Below the pieces are notes generated by a model. That model did not search any database and had not been told where the DNA came from. It saw only the letters and a list, made by a program, of their open reading frames with translations. The position numbers and the translations under genes were made by a program. A stretch of 64,000 nucleotides of DNA from an uncultured Aquimarina sp. (GTDB taxonomy: Bacteria > Bacteroidota > Bacteroidia > Flavobacteriales > Flavobacteriaceae), in NCBI GenBank assembly GCA_947496355.1, contig CANMCO010000008.1, positions 62,001-126,000 of the forward strand, written 5' to 3'. Shown here one piece after another: positions 1 through 9,225 of the stretch; positions within the stretch are counted from its first letter, which is position 1, and every line of letters begins with the position of its first letter.

Positions 1-441
1 TGGAGTTACTAAAGCTTTTATCTTAAGGATTTCTTTCCCAGCTTCAGTATTAGTAGTTATAGTTACTTGCTTAGTCTGCTGATTAGGCTTCCCATTAGAG
101 TTAAACTTAACTAGCATCTCTCCTGCAGCTCCAGGAGCGATTGGCTCTTTTGTCCATTGTGGTACAGTACAACCACAGCTTCCTTTTGCATTTACGATTA
201 CTAAAGGAGCTTTACCAGTATTAGTGAATGTAAATTTATGCTCTACTACATCTCCTTCATTAATAGTTCCGAAATCGTGCTCAGTTTCAGCAAAAGTCAT
301 TACAGGAAAATCTGTATTCTTTGCATCACGTTCTGCAGCTATTTCTACATTTTCTTCTTTAACTTTCTTTGTAGCATCATCTTTACAAGACACAAATGTC
401 ATAGCAAAAATTCCAGCTAAAATTAAGATTCCTTTTTTCAT
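1..441 (-). CDS. DUF1573 family lipoprotein, partial (C-terminus beyond window)
   Basis: The reading frame starts at an ATG at 441 on the minus strand and stays open to the window edge, giving about 147 residues. The N-terminus is a lipoprotein signal with a cysteine at residue 19 (motif FVSC). It is followed by a charged linker and an Ig-like DUF1573 domain with its typical HDFGTI stretch, FTNTG and GSCGCT motifs. DUF1573 proteins are common Bacteroidota envelope lipoproteins of unknown exact role. The gene lies 49 bases downstream of nusB on the same strand. In related genomes the next gene is often yajC, which would fall outside this window; that is inference. Confidence 0.88.
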   Translation of the reverse strand, partial: MKKGILILAGIFAMTFVSCKDDATKKVKEENVEIAAERDAKNTDFPVMTFAETEHDFGTINEGDVVEHKFTFTNTGKAPLVIVNAKGSCGCTVPQWTKEPIAPGAAGEMLVKFNSNGKPNQQTKQVTITTNTEAGKEILKIKALVTP

Positions 442-490
442 TACTTGGGTTTTTAATTATATAAGGGTTAAAAATACTATTTTTTTTGGA

Positions 491-1435
491 TTACAAAAGT
501 CCACGACCTACTTTATTTAATTTGCCGTTTTCTTGGTACTCCTTGGATATCTTATCAAGAATTCCATTGATAAAAATACTACTTTTAGGAGTACTATATT
601 CTTTTGCAATTTCTAAATATTCGTTAATTGTTACTTTTATTGGTATTGATGGAAACTTAATAAACTCACAAATTGCCATCTTTATTATAGCTTTATCTAA
701 TTCTGCTATACGATCTTGATCCCAATTTGGTGTTCTTCCGTCTATTTCTTTAGCAAATTCTACGGCATTAAGCACCGTTTTTCTAAAAACGTCTATAGCA
801 AACTTTTTATCGTCTATGTCTTTATATAGCTTAGGAAGTGACCTATTTTCATCATGAGACGCCTTTACTTTTCGAAGCATCTTTATTATTGCTGTATTAA
901 CAAGAGGCAGGTCATCAATCCATGTAAGCTTTTTATCCTCTATATATTCATACAGTTTATCATTAGGAGCGATGACTTCTTTAAAAATATCAATTATAAA
1001 ATCTTTATCCTCTCTAAAAGAACTAAGCTTTGTACTCATATAATCCTCATACAACTCACTCTCCTTGATTGAACTCCATAATATTTTCACGTATTCATCA
1101 TCCAACTCCCAACAATTGAGTTTTTTTCTTTCTATTTCTTCTTTTAATTGGGCATTGTTCTGAAGTAACAACAAAACTTCGTTGTTAATGAATTTGGTAT
1201 TGGGGTTTTTGTCTTCGGATGTAGCGAGATGCTTTTTTTGACTTTTTGTCAAAAAATCTTCTGCATGTTTTCTAATTTCCACCAGAAGTTGCAGATTTAT
1301 TAGAAACAAATCATACATCTGATCAATACTAAAAAGAAGAAATTTCTCTTCCTTATCAAGGTTGTCATTTTGCGTCTGCTCCATCGAATAGAGTGACTGC
1401 ATTACTTTTACTCTAATATGTCTTCTGGTTAACAT
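491..1435 (-). CDS. nusB: Transcription antitermination factor NusB (long Bacteroidota form)
   Basis: This 314-residue protein begins MLTRRHIRVKVMQSLYS, the usual NusB opening, and ends in the conserved NusB helical core (NAVEFAKEI, DRIAELDKAIIKMAICEF, TINEYLEIAKEYS, FINGILDKI). It is about twice the length of E. coli NusB because of an inserted N-terminal half. The long form is normal in Bacteroidota. NusB with NusE binds boxA RNA and supports processive rRNA transcription. The start is an ATG at 1435. The gene lies between the terminator of the upstream dehydrogenase gene and a DUF1573 lipoprotein, with which it is probably cotranscribed. Confidence 0.93.
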   Translation of the reverse strand: MLTRRHIRVKVMQSLYSMEQTQNDNLDKEEKFLLFSIDQMYDLFLINLQLLVEIRKHAEDFLTKSQKKHLATSEDKNPNTKFINNEVLLLLQNNAQLKEEIERKKLNCWELDDEYVKILWSSIKESELYEDYMSTKLSSFREDKDFIIDIFKEVIAPNDKLYEYIEDKKLTWIDDLPLVNTAIIKMLRKVKASHDENRSLPKLYKDIDDKKFAIDVFRKTVLNAVEFAKEIDGRTPNWDQDRIAELDKAIIKMAICEFIKFPSIPIKVTINEYLEIAKEYSTPKSSIFINGILDKISKEYQENGKLNKVGRGLL

Positions 1436-1460
1436 AGAATATTACAAAGAACTTTATATT

Positions 1461-1494
1461 AAAAATGGGCGAAAGTTATATTATTCTTTCGCCC
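1461..1494 (-). terminator. Rho-independent terminator after the amino-acid dehydrogenase gene
   Basis: A perfect 9-bp stem (GGGCGAAAG at 1467-1475 pairing with CTTTCGCCC at 1486-1494) has a 10-base loop and is followed on the minus strand by a short U-run. It lies between the stop of the dehydrogenase gene and the start of nusB, so it separates the two units. Confidence 0.75.
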
Positions 1495-1554
1495 TGCAAA
1501 AATACTATTATTTTTAATCTAGTGAGTTTAAAAGTTCTTTTTTTACAAAGTAAA

Positions 1555-2652
1555 TTACTGCTCTCTTTTTCTATCAGCAATTCTATCCTCTGCAATACTA
1601 AGAGCTGCCTCATTTGTTGTCACATTGGTAGCTTTTGCTTTATTCAAAATATCTAGAGTAGTATCATAAATATTTTCGGTCTTAGCCATGATCTGATCTC
1701 TTCCGTATCCTTCAATTTCTGCATATACATTTATGATCCCACCAGCATTAATCAAGAAATCTGGTGCGTAAACGATTCCTTTCTTTTGCAATAACGAACC
1801 ATGAATATTCTCATTTGCTAACTGATTATTAGCTGCTCCGGCAATAACTTTTACATTTAATTTATTAATTGTTTCATCATTTACCGTTGCCCCAAGTGCA
1901 CATGGTGCATAGATATCTGCAGTTTCTGAATACAAGTCATCTCCTCTAAAAATATCTACACCGTATTTTTTACTAATTGAAGTTAGTCTTTCTTCATTAA
2001 TATCACTAATAACAACATTTGCTCCTTCTTCTGATGCAAGTCTTACTAGTTCCTCTCCTACATGACCGATACCTTGTACTAAAATTCGTTTTCCGGCCAA
2101 AGCATCATTTCCATATGTAAATTTAGTTGCAGCTTTCATCCCCATATAAACACCATATGCTGTTACTGGAGAAGGGTTTCCTGCACCTCCTTTTGACTCA
2201 GAGATACCAGTTACATAAGGTGTAACTTCTCTCACGGTATCCATATCAGATGTTTCCATACCCACATCTTCTGCTGTGTAATACTTTCCACCTAAAGTAT
2301 GAACAAACTTACCAAAGCGTTTCATTAATTCTGGTGTCTTAATCTTTTTAGGATCTCCTATAATAACAGCTTTTCCTCCACCCAGATTTAACCCGGTAAT
2401 TGCAGCTTTATAAGTCATTCCTCTAGACAATCGTAAAACATCATTAAGTGCATCCCACTCTGTTTTATAATCATACATCCTGGTACCTCCCAAAGCAGGT
2501 CCCAAAATTGTGTTATGCACACCAATTATTGCCTTCAATCCTGTATCTTTGTCTTGACAAAAAACAACTTGTTCGTGATTATCAAAAGATAGTTGACCAA
2601 ATACAGGTGCTTCTTTTTTTAATTGATTAGCAGTAAACACTTCGGTTATCAT
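1555..2652 (-). CDS. Glu/Leu/Phe/Val dehydrogenase (leucine dehydrogenase type)
   Basis: This 365-residue enzyme catalyses NAD-dependent oxidative deamination of branched-chain amino acids, or the reverse amination, in the cytoplasm. The substrate-binding GGTRM motif is at residues 55-59. The GGGK motif with the catalytic lysine is at 91-94. A Rossmann GIGHVG motif is at about 194-199, followed by an acidic residue (VISDIN) that fits NAD use. Length matches the family. The start is an ATG at 2652, 141 bases from the divergently transcribed ABC exporter. Leucine dehydrogenase is more likely than phenylalanine dehydrogenase, but I cannot decide substrate from motifs alone. Confidence 0.9.
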   Translation of the reverse strand: MITEVFTANQLKKEAPVFGQLSFDNHEQVVFCQDKDTGLKAIIGVHNTILGPALGGTRMYDYKTEWDALNDVLRLSRGMTYKAAITGLNLGGGKAVIIGDPKKIKTPELMKRFGKFVHTLGGKYYTAEDVGMETSDMDTVREVTPYVTGISESKGGAGNPSPVTAYGVYMGMKAATKFTYGNDALAGKRILVQGIGHVGEELVRLASEEGANVVISDINEERLTSISKKYGVDIFRGDDLYSETADIYAPCALGATVNDETINKLNVKVIAGAANNQLANENIHGSLLQKKGIVYAPDFLINAGGIINVYAEIEGYGRDQIMAKTENIYDTTLDILNKAKATNVTTNEAALSIAEDRIADRKREQ

Positions 2653-2793
2653 GTAGTGAAAATTTTAAAATGTTATAATTATATTATATTCAAAATCAGG
2701 ATGCTAAAATAATATTTTTTTACGAATTTTAAATCTAAAGCTGTTAAACTTTACGAATATATTAATAAACAGATCATTAAACATTAATTTTTT

Positions 2794-4551
2794 ATGCGCG
2801 CATTACGCCATTTAAACAAATACTTCTTAAAATATAAATATCGACTTCTTATTGGTTTGGTGATTACTATTATAGCTAGAGTTTTTGCCACTTTAATCCC
2901 TTCATTTGTAGGAAAATCTGTAGATGTTGTACAACACTATCTTGATGGTAAGATCACTGATATCGCTGAAGTAAAAAGCGGTCTCATGATTAACATTCTC
3001 CTGATTCTAGGGTCTGTACTTATTTCCGCTTTTTTTACTTTCTTAATGCGTCAAACATTTATTGTTGTTTCTCGATTTATAGAATTCGACTTAAAAAATG
3101 AAGTTTTTCAGCATTATCAGAAATTGTCACTTAATTTTTATAAGAAAAATCGAACTGGAGATCTTATGAACAGAATTAGTGAAGATGTTGGCAAAGTTAG
3201 GATGTATGTAGGCCCTGCAATTATGTATAGTGTAAATACTTTCACTCTTTTTATTGTGGTAATTGGCTATATGATCAGTATCGCTCCAGAACTTACATTA
3301 TATACGATAGCACCTTTACCAATATTATCTATCTCGATATACAAATTAAGTGTAGAGATACATAAACGTAGTACAGTTGTTCAGGAATTTTTATCTAAAT
3401 TAACTACATTCACTCAAGAATCTTTTAGTGGTATCACGGTAATTAAAGCTTATGGAATTGAACCTCAAACTGAGAGCGACTTTACAGAACTATCAAATAC
3501 AAGTAAAGACAAGAATTTAGATTTAGCCAAAGTACAAGCATTATTTTTTCCTCTAATGGTATTGCTAATAGGTTTTAGTAATATTTTAGTCATTTATATT
3601 GGTGGCCAACAATATATTGATGGCACTATAAAAGATGTAGGAATTATTATACAGTTTATTTTGTATGTCAACATGCTCACATGGCCCGTAGCAACAGTGG
3701 GTTGGGTAAGCTCAATAGTGCAACAAGCTGAAGCGTCTCAAGTACGAATCAACGAATTTCTAAGCCAAGAACCAGAAATAACGAATACGGTAACTCAAAA
3801 AACTCCTATAAAAGGAAACATTAGTTTCGATAATGTCTCCTTTACTTATGATGACACAAATATTACGGCTTTAAAAAACATGAGTTTTGAAATCCAAAAC
3901 GGTGAAACAATAGGTATAATAGGAAAAACAGGGGCCGGAAAATCTACTATATTAGATTTATTGGGAAGACTATACGATGTTTCATCAGGAGAAATACGCA
4001 TTGATGGAATCCCTATAGGAAACCTCAACTTATTAGATTTAAGAGAAAGAATTGGTTATGTACCTCAAGATGCATTTTTGTTTAGTGATAGTATCAAAAA
4101 CAATATAAAGTTTGGAAAAGAAAATGCAACAGATGATGAAGTTTATGCTGCGGCAAAAAATGCCGTTGTACACAAAAACATTATAGGTTTTAACAAAGGA
4201 TATGATACAATTTTAGGAGAGCGAGGTATAACGCTATCTGGTGGTCAAAAACAAAGAGTATCTATAGCTAGAGCGATTATTAAGAACCCATCTATTCTTC
4301 TTTTTGATGATTGTTTATCTGCTGTAGATACCGAAACTGAGGAAGAAATTTTACAAAACATAAACAAAATATCTAAAGATAAAACTACTTTTATTGTTAG
4401 TCATAGAGTATCTACAACCAAAAATGCTGATAAAATCATTGTTTTAGAAGATGGTAAAATAATACAGCAAGGCACTCATAATCAGCTCATAAACACTCCC
4501 GGACACTATAAAGAACTTTATTTAAAACAACTTAGCGAAAAAGAAATCTGA
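2794..4551 (+). CDS. ABC exporter, fused membrane and ATPase domains (MsbA/BmrA-like)
   Basis: The 585-residue protein has a six-helix exporter domain (about residues 15-310) and a C-terminal ATPase. The ATPase carries Walker A GKTGAGKST, the Q-loop YVPQDAF, the signature LSGGQKQR, Walker B ILLFDD and the H-loop SHRVS. Proteins of this type export lipids, drugs or peptides across the inner membrane as dimers. The residue after the Walker B aspartate is Asp instead of the usual catalytic Glu (FDDCLSAVD), as in the degenerate subunit of heterodimeric exporters. No partner half is encoded beside it. It diverges from the dehydrogenase gene. Substrate unknown. Confidence 0.9.
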   Translation: MRALRHLNKYFLKYKYRLLIGLVITIIARVFATLIPSFVGKSVDVVQHYLDGKITDIAEVKSGLMINILLILGSVLISAFFTFLMRQTFIVVSRFIEFDLKNEVFQHYQKLSLNFYKKNRTGDLMNRISEDVGKVRMYVGPAIMYSVNTFTLFIVVIGYMISIAPELTLYTIAPLPILSISIYKLSVEIHKRSTVVQEFLSKLTTFTQESFSGITVIKAYGIEPQTESDFTELSNTSKDKNLDLAKVQALFFPLMVLLIGFSNILVIYIGGQQYIDGTIKDVGIIIQFILYVNMLTWPVATVGWVSSIVQQAEASQVRINEFLSQEPEITNTVTQKTPIKGNISFDNVSFTYDDTNITALKNMSFEIQNGETIGIIGKTGAGKSTILDLLGRLYDVSSGEIRIDGIPIGNLNLLDLRERIGYVPQDAFLFSDSIKNNIKFGKENATDDEVYAAAKNAVVHKNIIGFNKGYDTILGERGITLSGGQKQRVSIARAIIKNPSILLFDDCLSAVDTETEEEILQNINKISKDKTTFIVSHRVSTTKNADKIIVLEDGKIIQQGTHNQLINTPGHYKELYLKQLSEKEI

Positions 4552-4630
4552 GTTTTTTTTGTGCGATTAACAATTTTTTTGGATTTTTGAGACGTACATA
4601 GCAAATTAATTAATTTAAGAAATACGTATT

Positions 4631-5020
4631 ATGAGTGATAATGAAATGATGGAGAAAGAAGAAATTTTCTCAAAAGTTTTAAGAGCTGGAAGAAGAACAT
4701 ATTTCTTTGATGTAAGGGCTACCAAAGCAGGGGATTACTATTTGACAATAACAGAAAGTAAAAAATTCACTAACGACGATGGGTCTTTTCACTACAAGAA
4801 ACATAAAATCTACCTTTACAAAGAAGATTTTGTTGGGTTTACAGAGATCTTAAATGAAATGACTCAATTCATTGTTGAGGAAAAAGGTGAAGAAGTAATT
4901 AGTGAAAGACATCAAAAAGATTATCAAAAATCTTATGAGAATGATTCATCTGAAACAACAAAAGAAGAAGTTTCTGCTTCTACAGAAAGTTTTACAGATG
5001 TAAGTTTTGATGATATCTAA
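4631..5020 (+). CDS. DUF3276 / PUR-family DNA- and RNA-binding protein
   Basis: This small 129-residue acidic cytoplasmic protein has the DUF3276 core (KVLRAGRRTYFFDVRATKAGDYYLTITESKK, described here by its ends and the GRRTYFFDV motif). The family is related to the PUR single-strand nucleic-acid-binding fold known from eukaryotic Pur-alpha and Borrelia BpuR. The C-terminal 30 residues are low-complexity, rich in Ser, Thr and Glu. The chosen start is the ATG at 4631; two further Met codons follow at residues 5 and 6 and could also be used. It is followed by a strong terminator and is probably its own unit. Confidence 0.85.
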   Translation: MSDNEMMEKEEIFSKVLRAGRRTYFFDVRATKAGDYYLTITESKKFTNDDGSFHYKKHKIYLYKEDFVGFTEILNEMTQFIVEEKGEEVISERHQKDYQKSYENDSSETTKEEVSASTESFTDVSFDDI

Positions 5021-5052
5021 AAATAACGATCAAACTTAAGTTAAAGTTATCT

Positions 5053-5084
5053 AAACCGTTTCATTGTCTGAAACGGTTTTTTTT
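5053..5084 (+). terminator. Rho-independent terminator after DUF3276 gene
   Basis: A perfect 11-bp stem (5053-5063 with 5069-5079, AAACCGTTTCA arm) with a 5-base loop is followed by a run of T. It lies 33 bases after the DUF3276 stop codon. Confidence 0.9.
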
Positions 5085-5118
5085 ATATTCACACGGATTA
5101 TAAAATAACTCAACTGGG

Positions 5119-7632
5119 ATGAAACATATATTTACTATTCTCTTATTATTCGCAAACCTCATTTCTTATAGTCAAAACGATCTTTCTTTAGACTACTATT
5201 TACCAACAAATGTCTCTTATAACTCTGAAATTCCTACTCCGCAAAGTGTTTTAGGATTCGTTCCAGGTAAATGGCACGTTACACATGACAAATTGGTAAG
5301 CTACATGAAGGCACTTGCAAAAGCTTCTTCAAGAATAACAATTGAGGAAAGAGGGAAAACTTTTGAAGATCGACCAATTTTATTGCTTACGATAACTTCA
5401 GAAAAAAATCATCAAAACCTTCAAGAAATAAGAGAGAAACACATTCAACTCACCGAAAGTAATTCCGGTTCTATTGACTTAGAAACTCTACCTGCGGTTA
5501 TATACCAAGGATTTTCGATTCATGGTAATGAACCTAGTGGTTCTAATGCAGCGCTAATAGCAGCCTATTATCTTGCTGCCGGTCAAGGTCAGGAAATAGA
5601 TAATCTTCTTAATAACACAATCATTTTGCTAGACCCATCGTTTAACCCTGATGGACTACAACGATTTGCCTATTGGGCAAACACAAACAAAAGCAAAAAC
5701 ATAAGTACAGACCCACAAGATAGAGAATATAGAGAGGTATGGCCCGGAGGTAGAACAAATCATTATTGGTTTGACATGAATCGTGACTGGCTACCAGTAC
5801 AACTACCAGAATCCAGAGCTCGTATTGCAACATTTCACAAGTGGTACCCAAACATCCTTACAGATCATCATGAAATGGGATCAAATAGTACTTTCTTTTT
5901 TCAACCTGGGATACAATCCAGAACACATCCATTGACTCCAAAATTAAATCAAGAACTCACAAAAAAGATTGCTAATTTTCACGCTAAAGCACTCGATAAT
6001 ATTGGCTCACTATACTATACAGAAGAAAATTTTGATGATTTTTATTACGGAAAAGGGTCTACATTTCCTGATATAAATGGAGGTATAGGAATTTTATTTG
6101 AGCAAGGCAGCTCACGTGGCCATGCGCAACAAACCGATAATGGTATACTTACCTTCCCTTTTACCATAAGAAATCAATTTACAGCAGCTTTATCAACGCT
6201 TGAAGCGGGAAAAAATATGCGTAAGGAATTATTATCATATAAACGAGAGTTTTTTAACAATGCTAGAAGAGAATCGTTTAAAGACTCATACGTTTTTGGA
6301 AATGAAAAAGATGCGGCCTCTACATACCATTTGGCAGAAATCTTAAAGAGACACAAAATTAAATTTCACGATTTAAAACAAGATATTTCTGTACAAGGTA
6401 AAAACTTCAAAAAAGGATATAGTTTTATTGTTCCTAAAAGTCAACGCCAAAGTAGATTAATAAAGGCTATTTTTGAAAAAAGAACAACATTTCAGGACAG
6501 TCTCTTTTATGATATTTCTGCCTGGACCTTCCCCTTAGCCTTTAATCTTGATTATGCAGACAATGTATCGGTATCTAATCTAGGCAATGAAATATCTGAT
6601 TTTTCTCATCGTAAACCAAATGTAGTCACAAAAAGTAATTATGCATATGTAATGCAATGGCATGAATACTATAGTCCAAGAGCATTATATCAAATCTTAG
6701 CAAAAGGACTACGAGCAAAAGTAGGGATGAAACCTTTCACCTTAGAAAATAACGAGTATGATTATGGGACTATCCTAATCTCTGTTCAAAATCAAAAATT
6801 GAACGCTGAAGATCTGCATAAATTCATACAAAAAGTAGCATCAGATAATCATATAAATGTTACCGCTGTATCTACTGGTCTAACCAAAGGAATAGACCTA
6901 GGAAGTAGCCAATTTAGGGCATTATCCCTACCAAAAATAGGTTTGTTCACCGGTTCAGGAATAACCCCTTACGACTCAGGAGAAATTTGGCACTTGATGG
7001 ACCAACGCTATGATATCCCAATTACAAAATTAACAACCGACAACTTTAATAGAACAAACTTATCGCCATATTCCCACATCATTTTACCCAACAATCGTGG
7101 ACAAAATTTTAGTAAAGAACAAATAGAGAAGCTTAAAACCTGGATCAATGCTGGTGGAACATTAATAGGGTATAGAAATGTGGCACAATTCTTTGCTAAC
7201 AATGAATTTATGATGATTGATTTTGCCAAACCAACAAATGATGCCAAGAATGTTTCTTTTGAACAAAAACAAGATTTCTCTGGAGCACAAGTAATAGGAG
7301 GCGCAATTTTTGAAGCTAAAATTGATAGGTCGCACCCTATTAATTTTGGATATAAAAACAATAAAATCTCATTGTTTAGAAATACTACGCTATTTGTTAA
7401 GCCAGACAAACAAAGTTATAATAACCCTATTCAATATACCAAAAATCCCCTGCTAAGTGGGTATATAAGCAAAAAGAACTTAGATTCATTATCAGGAACA
7501 GTGCCCTTTAGACATAATGATCTTGGAAAAGGTAATGTAATCTTATTTACAGACAACACTAATTTTAGAGCCTTTTGGTATGGCACCAATAAACTACTGA
7601 TGAATGCAATTTTCTTTGATGATGAAATGTAA
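5119..7632 (+). CDS. Secreted M14 family zinc carboxypeptidase
   Basis: The 837-residue protein starts with a signal peptide (MKHIFTILLLFANLISYSQ). An M14 peptidase domain covers roughly residues 50-380. Zinc ligands are visible as H135 and E138 in HGNEPSG and H250 or H251 in TDHHEMG, with catalytic E328 in LFEQGSS. The C-terminal half (about 390-837) includes a ThuA/glutamine-amidotransferase-like stretch (LPNNRGQNFSKEQIEKLKTW), the usual architecture of these large Bacteroidota M14 proteins. It should hydrolyse peptides in the periplasm or outside the cell. It lies between the DUF3276 terminator and a convergent hydrolase gene 22 bases away. Confidence 0.9.
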   Translation: MKHIFTILLLFANLISYSQNDLSLDYYLPTNVSYNSEIPTPQSVLGFVPGKWHVTHDKLVSYMKALAKASSRITIEERGKTFEDRPILLLTITSEKNHQNLQEIREKHIQLTESNSGSIDLETLPAVIYQGFSIHGNEPSGSNAALIAAYYLAAGQGQEIDNLLNNTIILLDPSFNPDGLQRFAYWANTNKSKNISTDPQDREYREVWPGGRTNHYWFDMNRDWLPVQLPESRARIATFHKWYPNILTDHHEMGSNSTFFFQPGIQSRTHPLTPKLNQELTKKIANFHAKALDNIGSLYYTEENFDDFYYGKGSTFPDINGGIGILFEQGSSRGHAQQTDNGILTFPFTIRNQFTAALSTLEAGKNMRKELLSYKREFFNNARRESFKDSYVFGNEKDAASTYHLAEILKRHKIKFHDLKQDISVQGKNFKKGYSFIVPKSQRQSRLIKAIFEKRTTFQDSLFYDISAWTFPLAFNLDYADNVSVSNLGNEISDFSHRKPNVVTKSNYAYVMQWHEYYSPRALYQILAKGLRAKVGMKPFTLENNEYDYGTILISVQNQKLNAEDLHKFIQKVASDNHINVTAVSTGLTKGIDLGSSQFRALSLPKIGLFTGSGITPYDSGEIWHLMDQRYDIPITKLTTDNFNRTNLSPYSHIILPNNRGQNFSKEQIEKLKTWINAGGTLIGYRNVAQFFANNEFMMIDFAKPTNDAKNVSFEQKQDFSGAQVIGGAIFEAKIDRSHPINFGYKNNKISLFRNTTLFVKPDKQSYNNPIQYTKNPLLSGYISKKNLDSLSGTVPFRHNDLGKGNVILFTDNTNFRAFWYGTNKLLMNAIFFDDEM

Positions 7633-7654
7633 TCTAAACATTCAAAATCAGTAA

Positions 7655-8536
7655 TTATAGTTTTTCCCGAAATGCGTAATAATGTGATAGGACTTCTTTA
7701 GGAGCTTCCACTTGCGGGTAATGCCCAATATCTTCAAGAATAACAACATCTGCATTAGGCACAATTGCTTTATAAAATTCTGCCATGTGTTTTCCTGAGA
7801 TTGGATCAACACCTCCATCGATTAATCGTTTGGGCATATCTGTATATTGTATAGCCTCTCTCCATCTAATCTTATGCGTATCGCGTTCAGTAAGATATTT
7901 GATCAATTTAGGAATTACATTTTTTCCATCATTATAATCAACAACCTCCCAAAATTCATCAATCTCCCGATCACTGGGCTGTGTATTTTTTCCAAAAATC
8001 TTTTTAAAATTTTTAGCCAATGTATTTCTTCCCATAAAATGCTTGAGGATAACTCCAAAAGGTGTAAGTAAAAGCTTTTGGGTAATTGTGGGAAAATTGG
8101 TCTCGGGAAACATCCCTCCATTTAAAAAACAAACTGATTTAATATCAAATTCATATCTGGGATTTTCTTTGAACCTTGCCAGCATTTCTTGCACAACGGT
8201 ATCTCCATAATCATGGGCCAAAATGTGAAATGATGAAAGTTTTTTCTCCCTAAAATATGTTTCCCATAAATCTACTTGAGCAGCAATGGTGTATTTAAAA
8301 TTCATTGGTTTTGAAGAAAACCCATACCCCATCATATCTAGAGTATATACACTGTATTTTTCTACAAGGGAGTCCCAGATTTTACACCAATCCCAAGAAG
8401 ATGTTGGGAAACCATGAACAAGAATAAGAGGTTCTCCTACTCCTGATTCTACATGAAATATCTGATAATTACCCTTGTACTTAAAATAAGTCCCTGAATC
8501 CTTCCAATCTTTTAATGTCATACTATTTCTTTCCAA
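7655..8536 (-). CDS. MEST/PEG1-like alpha/beta hydrolase
   Basis: This 293-residue alpha/beta hydrolase has the oxyanion motif HGFPTSSWDW (41-50). The nucleophile elbow AHDYGD (107-112) makes Asp109 the likely nucleophile, as in epoxide hydrolases and haloalkane dehalogenases. The final catalytic His is in IGHYPQVEAP. Several segments (HDYGDTVVQEML, NGGMFPET, PSDREIDEFW, NDGKNVI) look like the vertebrate imprinted protein MEST and its bacterial relatives. The substrate is unknown. Its start overlaps the end of the DUF962 gene by 14 bases, although an ATG five codons downstream (8521) would remove the overlap. Both genes are surely cotranscribed. Confidence 0.85.
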   Translation of the reverse strand: MERNSMTLKDWKDSGTYFKYKGNYQIFHVESGVGEPLILVHGFPTSSWDWCKIWDSLVEKYSVYTLDMMGYGFSSKPMNFKYTIAAQVDLWETYFREKKLSSFHILAHDYGDTVVQEMLARFKENPRYEFDIKSVCFLNGGMFPETNFPTITQKLLLTPFGVILKHFMGRNTLAKNFKKIFGKNTQPSDREIDEFWEVVDYNDGKNVIPKLIKYLTERDTHKIRWREAIQYTDMPKRLIDGGVDPISGKHMAEFYKAIVPNADVVILEDIGHYPQVEAPKEVLSHYYAFREKL

Positions 8537-8987
8537 ACATTTTTTGAATTACCCATGCAGGACCTATTAACAAAAATTGTAAATCTTCTGCTGCAGACGG
8601 TTTTTTACCTTCTATACTATGTCCATAAAATTGTCCGATCCACGCAACGACAAAAATGATTAAAGAAACCATCCACAATGGTGCGTACTGACCGATATAG
8701 TAATTAGCAATGATACAAAAAGCAATAAAAATAAGGATTTGCAGTGCCATTTTTACTGATAATCGGATATAAAACAATAATATAAACAAAGAAACAACGA
8801 AAGCCCAATTTTCAATAAAAGGGTTATCTCCAGGAATAATAGAAGCCAAAAAACCACTAGGAATACTCATTATTAATCCCACAATAGAGAAAAATATAGC
8901 AGGTACACATATGAAGTGAATTGCAATATTTGTTTTGTTTTGATGGCTTACAGCATATTCTTTAAACCAAGTTTCCAGAGTTTTCAT
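8523..8987 (-). CDS. DUF962 / Mpo1-like membrane protein
   Basis: This 154-residue protein has four or five predicted membrane helices. It carries the conserved DUF962 histidines: YAVSHQNKTNIAIHFICVP near the N-terminus and GQFYGHSIEGKKPSA near the C-terminus. The yeast homologue Mpo1 is an iron-dependent dioxygenase that shortens 2-hydroxy fatty acids during phytosphingosine breakdown. Conservation of the His pattern suggests the bacterial protein may act on hydroxy fatty acids, but that is inference. It is the first gene of a two-gene unit with the MEST-like hydrolase. Confidence 0.88.
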   Translation of the reverse strand: MKTLETWFKEYAVSHQNKTNIAIHFICVPAIFFSIVGLIMSIPSGFLASIIPGDNPFIENWAFVVSLFILLFYIRLSVKMALQILIFIAFCIIANYYIGQYAPLWMVSLIIFVVAWIGQFYGHSIEGKKPSAAEDLQFLLIGPAWVIQKMFGKK

Positions 8988-9225
8988 TTGTCCTAATTTT
9001 TATTGTTTTTGAAATAGTCAAATCGAATTCGTCAATTATCATTTATGCTCATATTCGCAAAACACCAACTGCATATTTACCAAAAGGGTATTACAGATGT
9101 TACATTGATATTAGACTCGATTGTGACTCATGTTATAAAGTTGAATTTAGTTGTAACTAAGATACTATTTTTTAGACTTATTATATAGAAAATTGTAATT
9201 TCGAATTGTTTAAAAAATAAAAATT

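Noticed and set aside
224..520. 98-codon plus-strand frame
   Set aside because: It lies antisense to the DUF1573 lipoprotein, whose motifs are clear.
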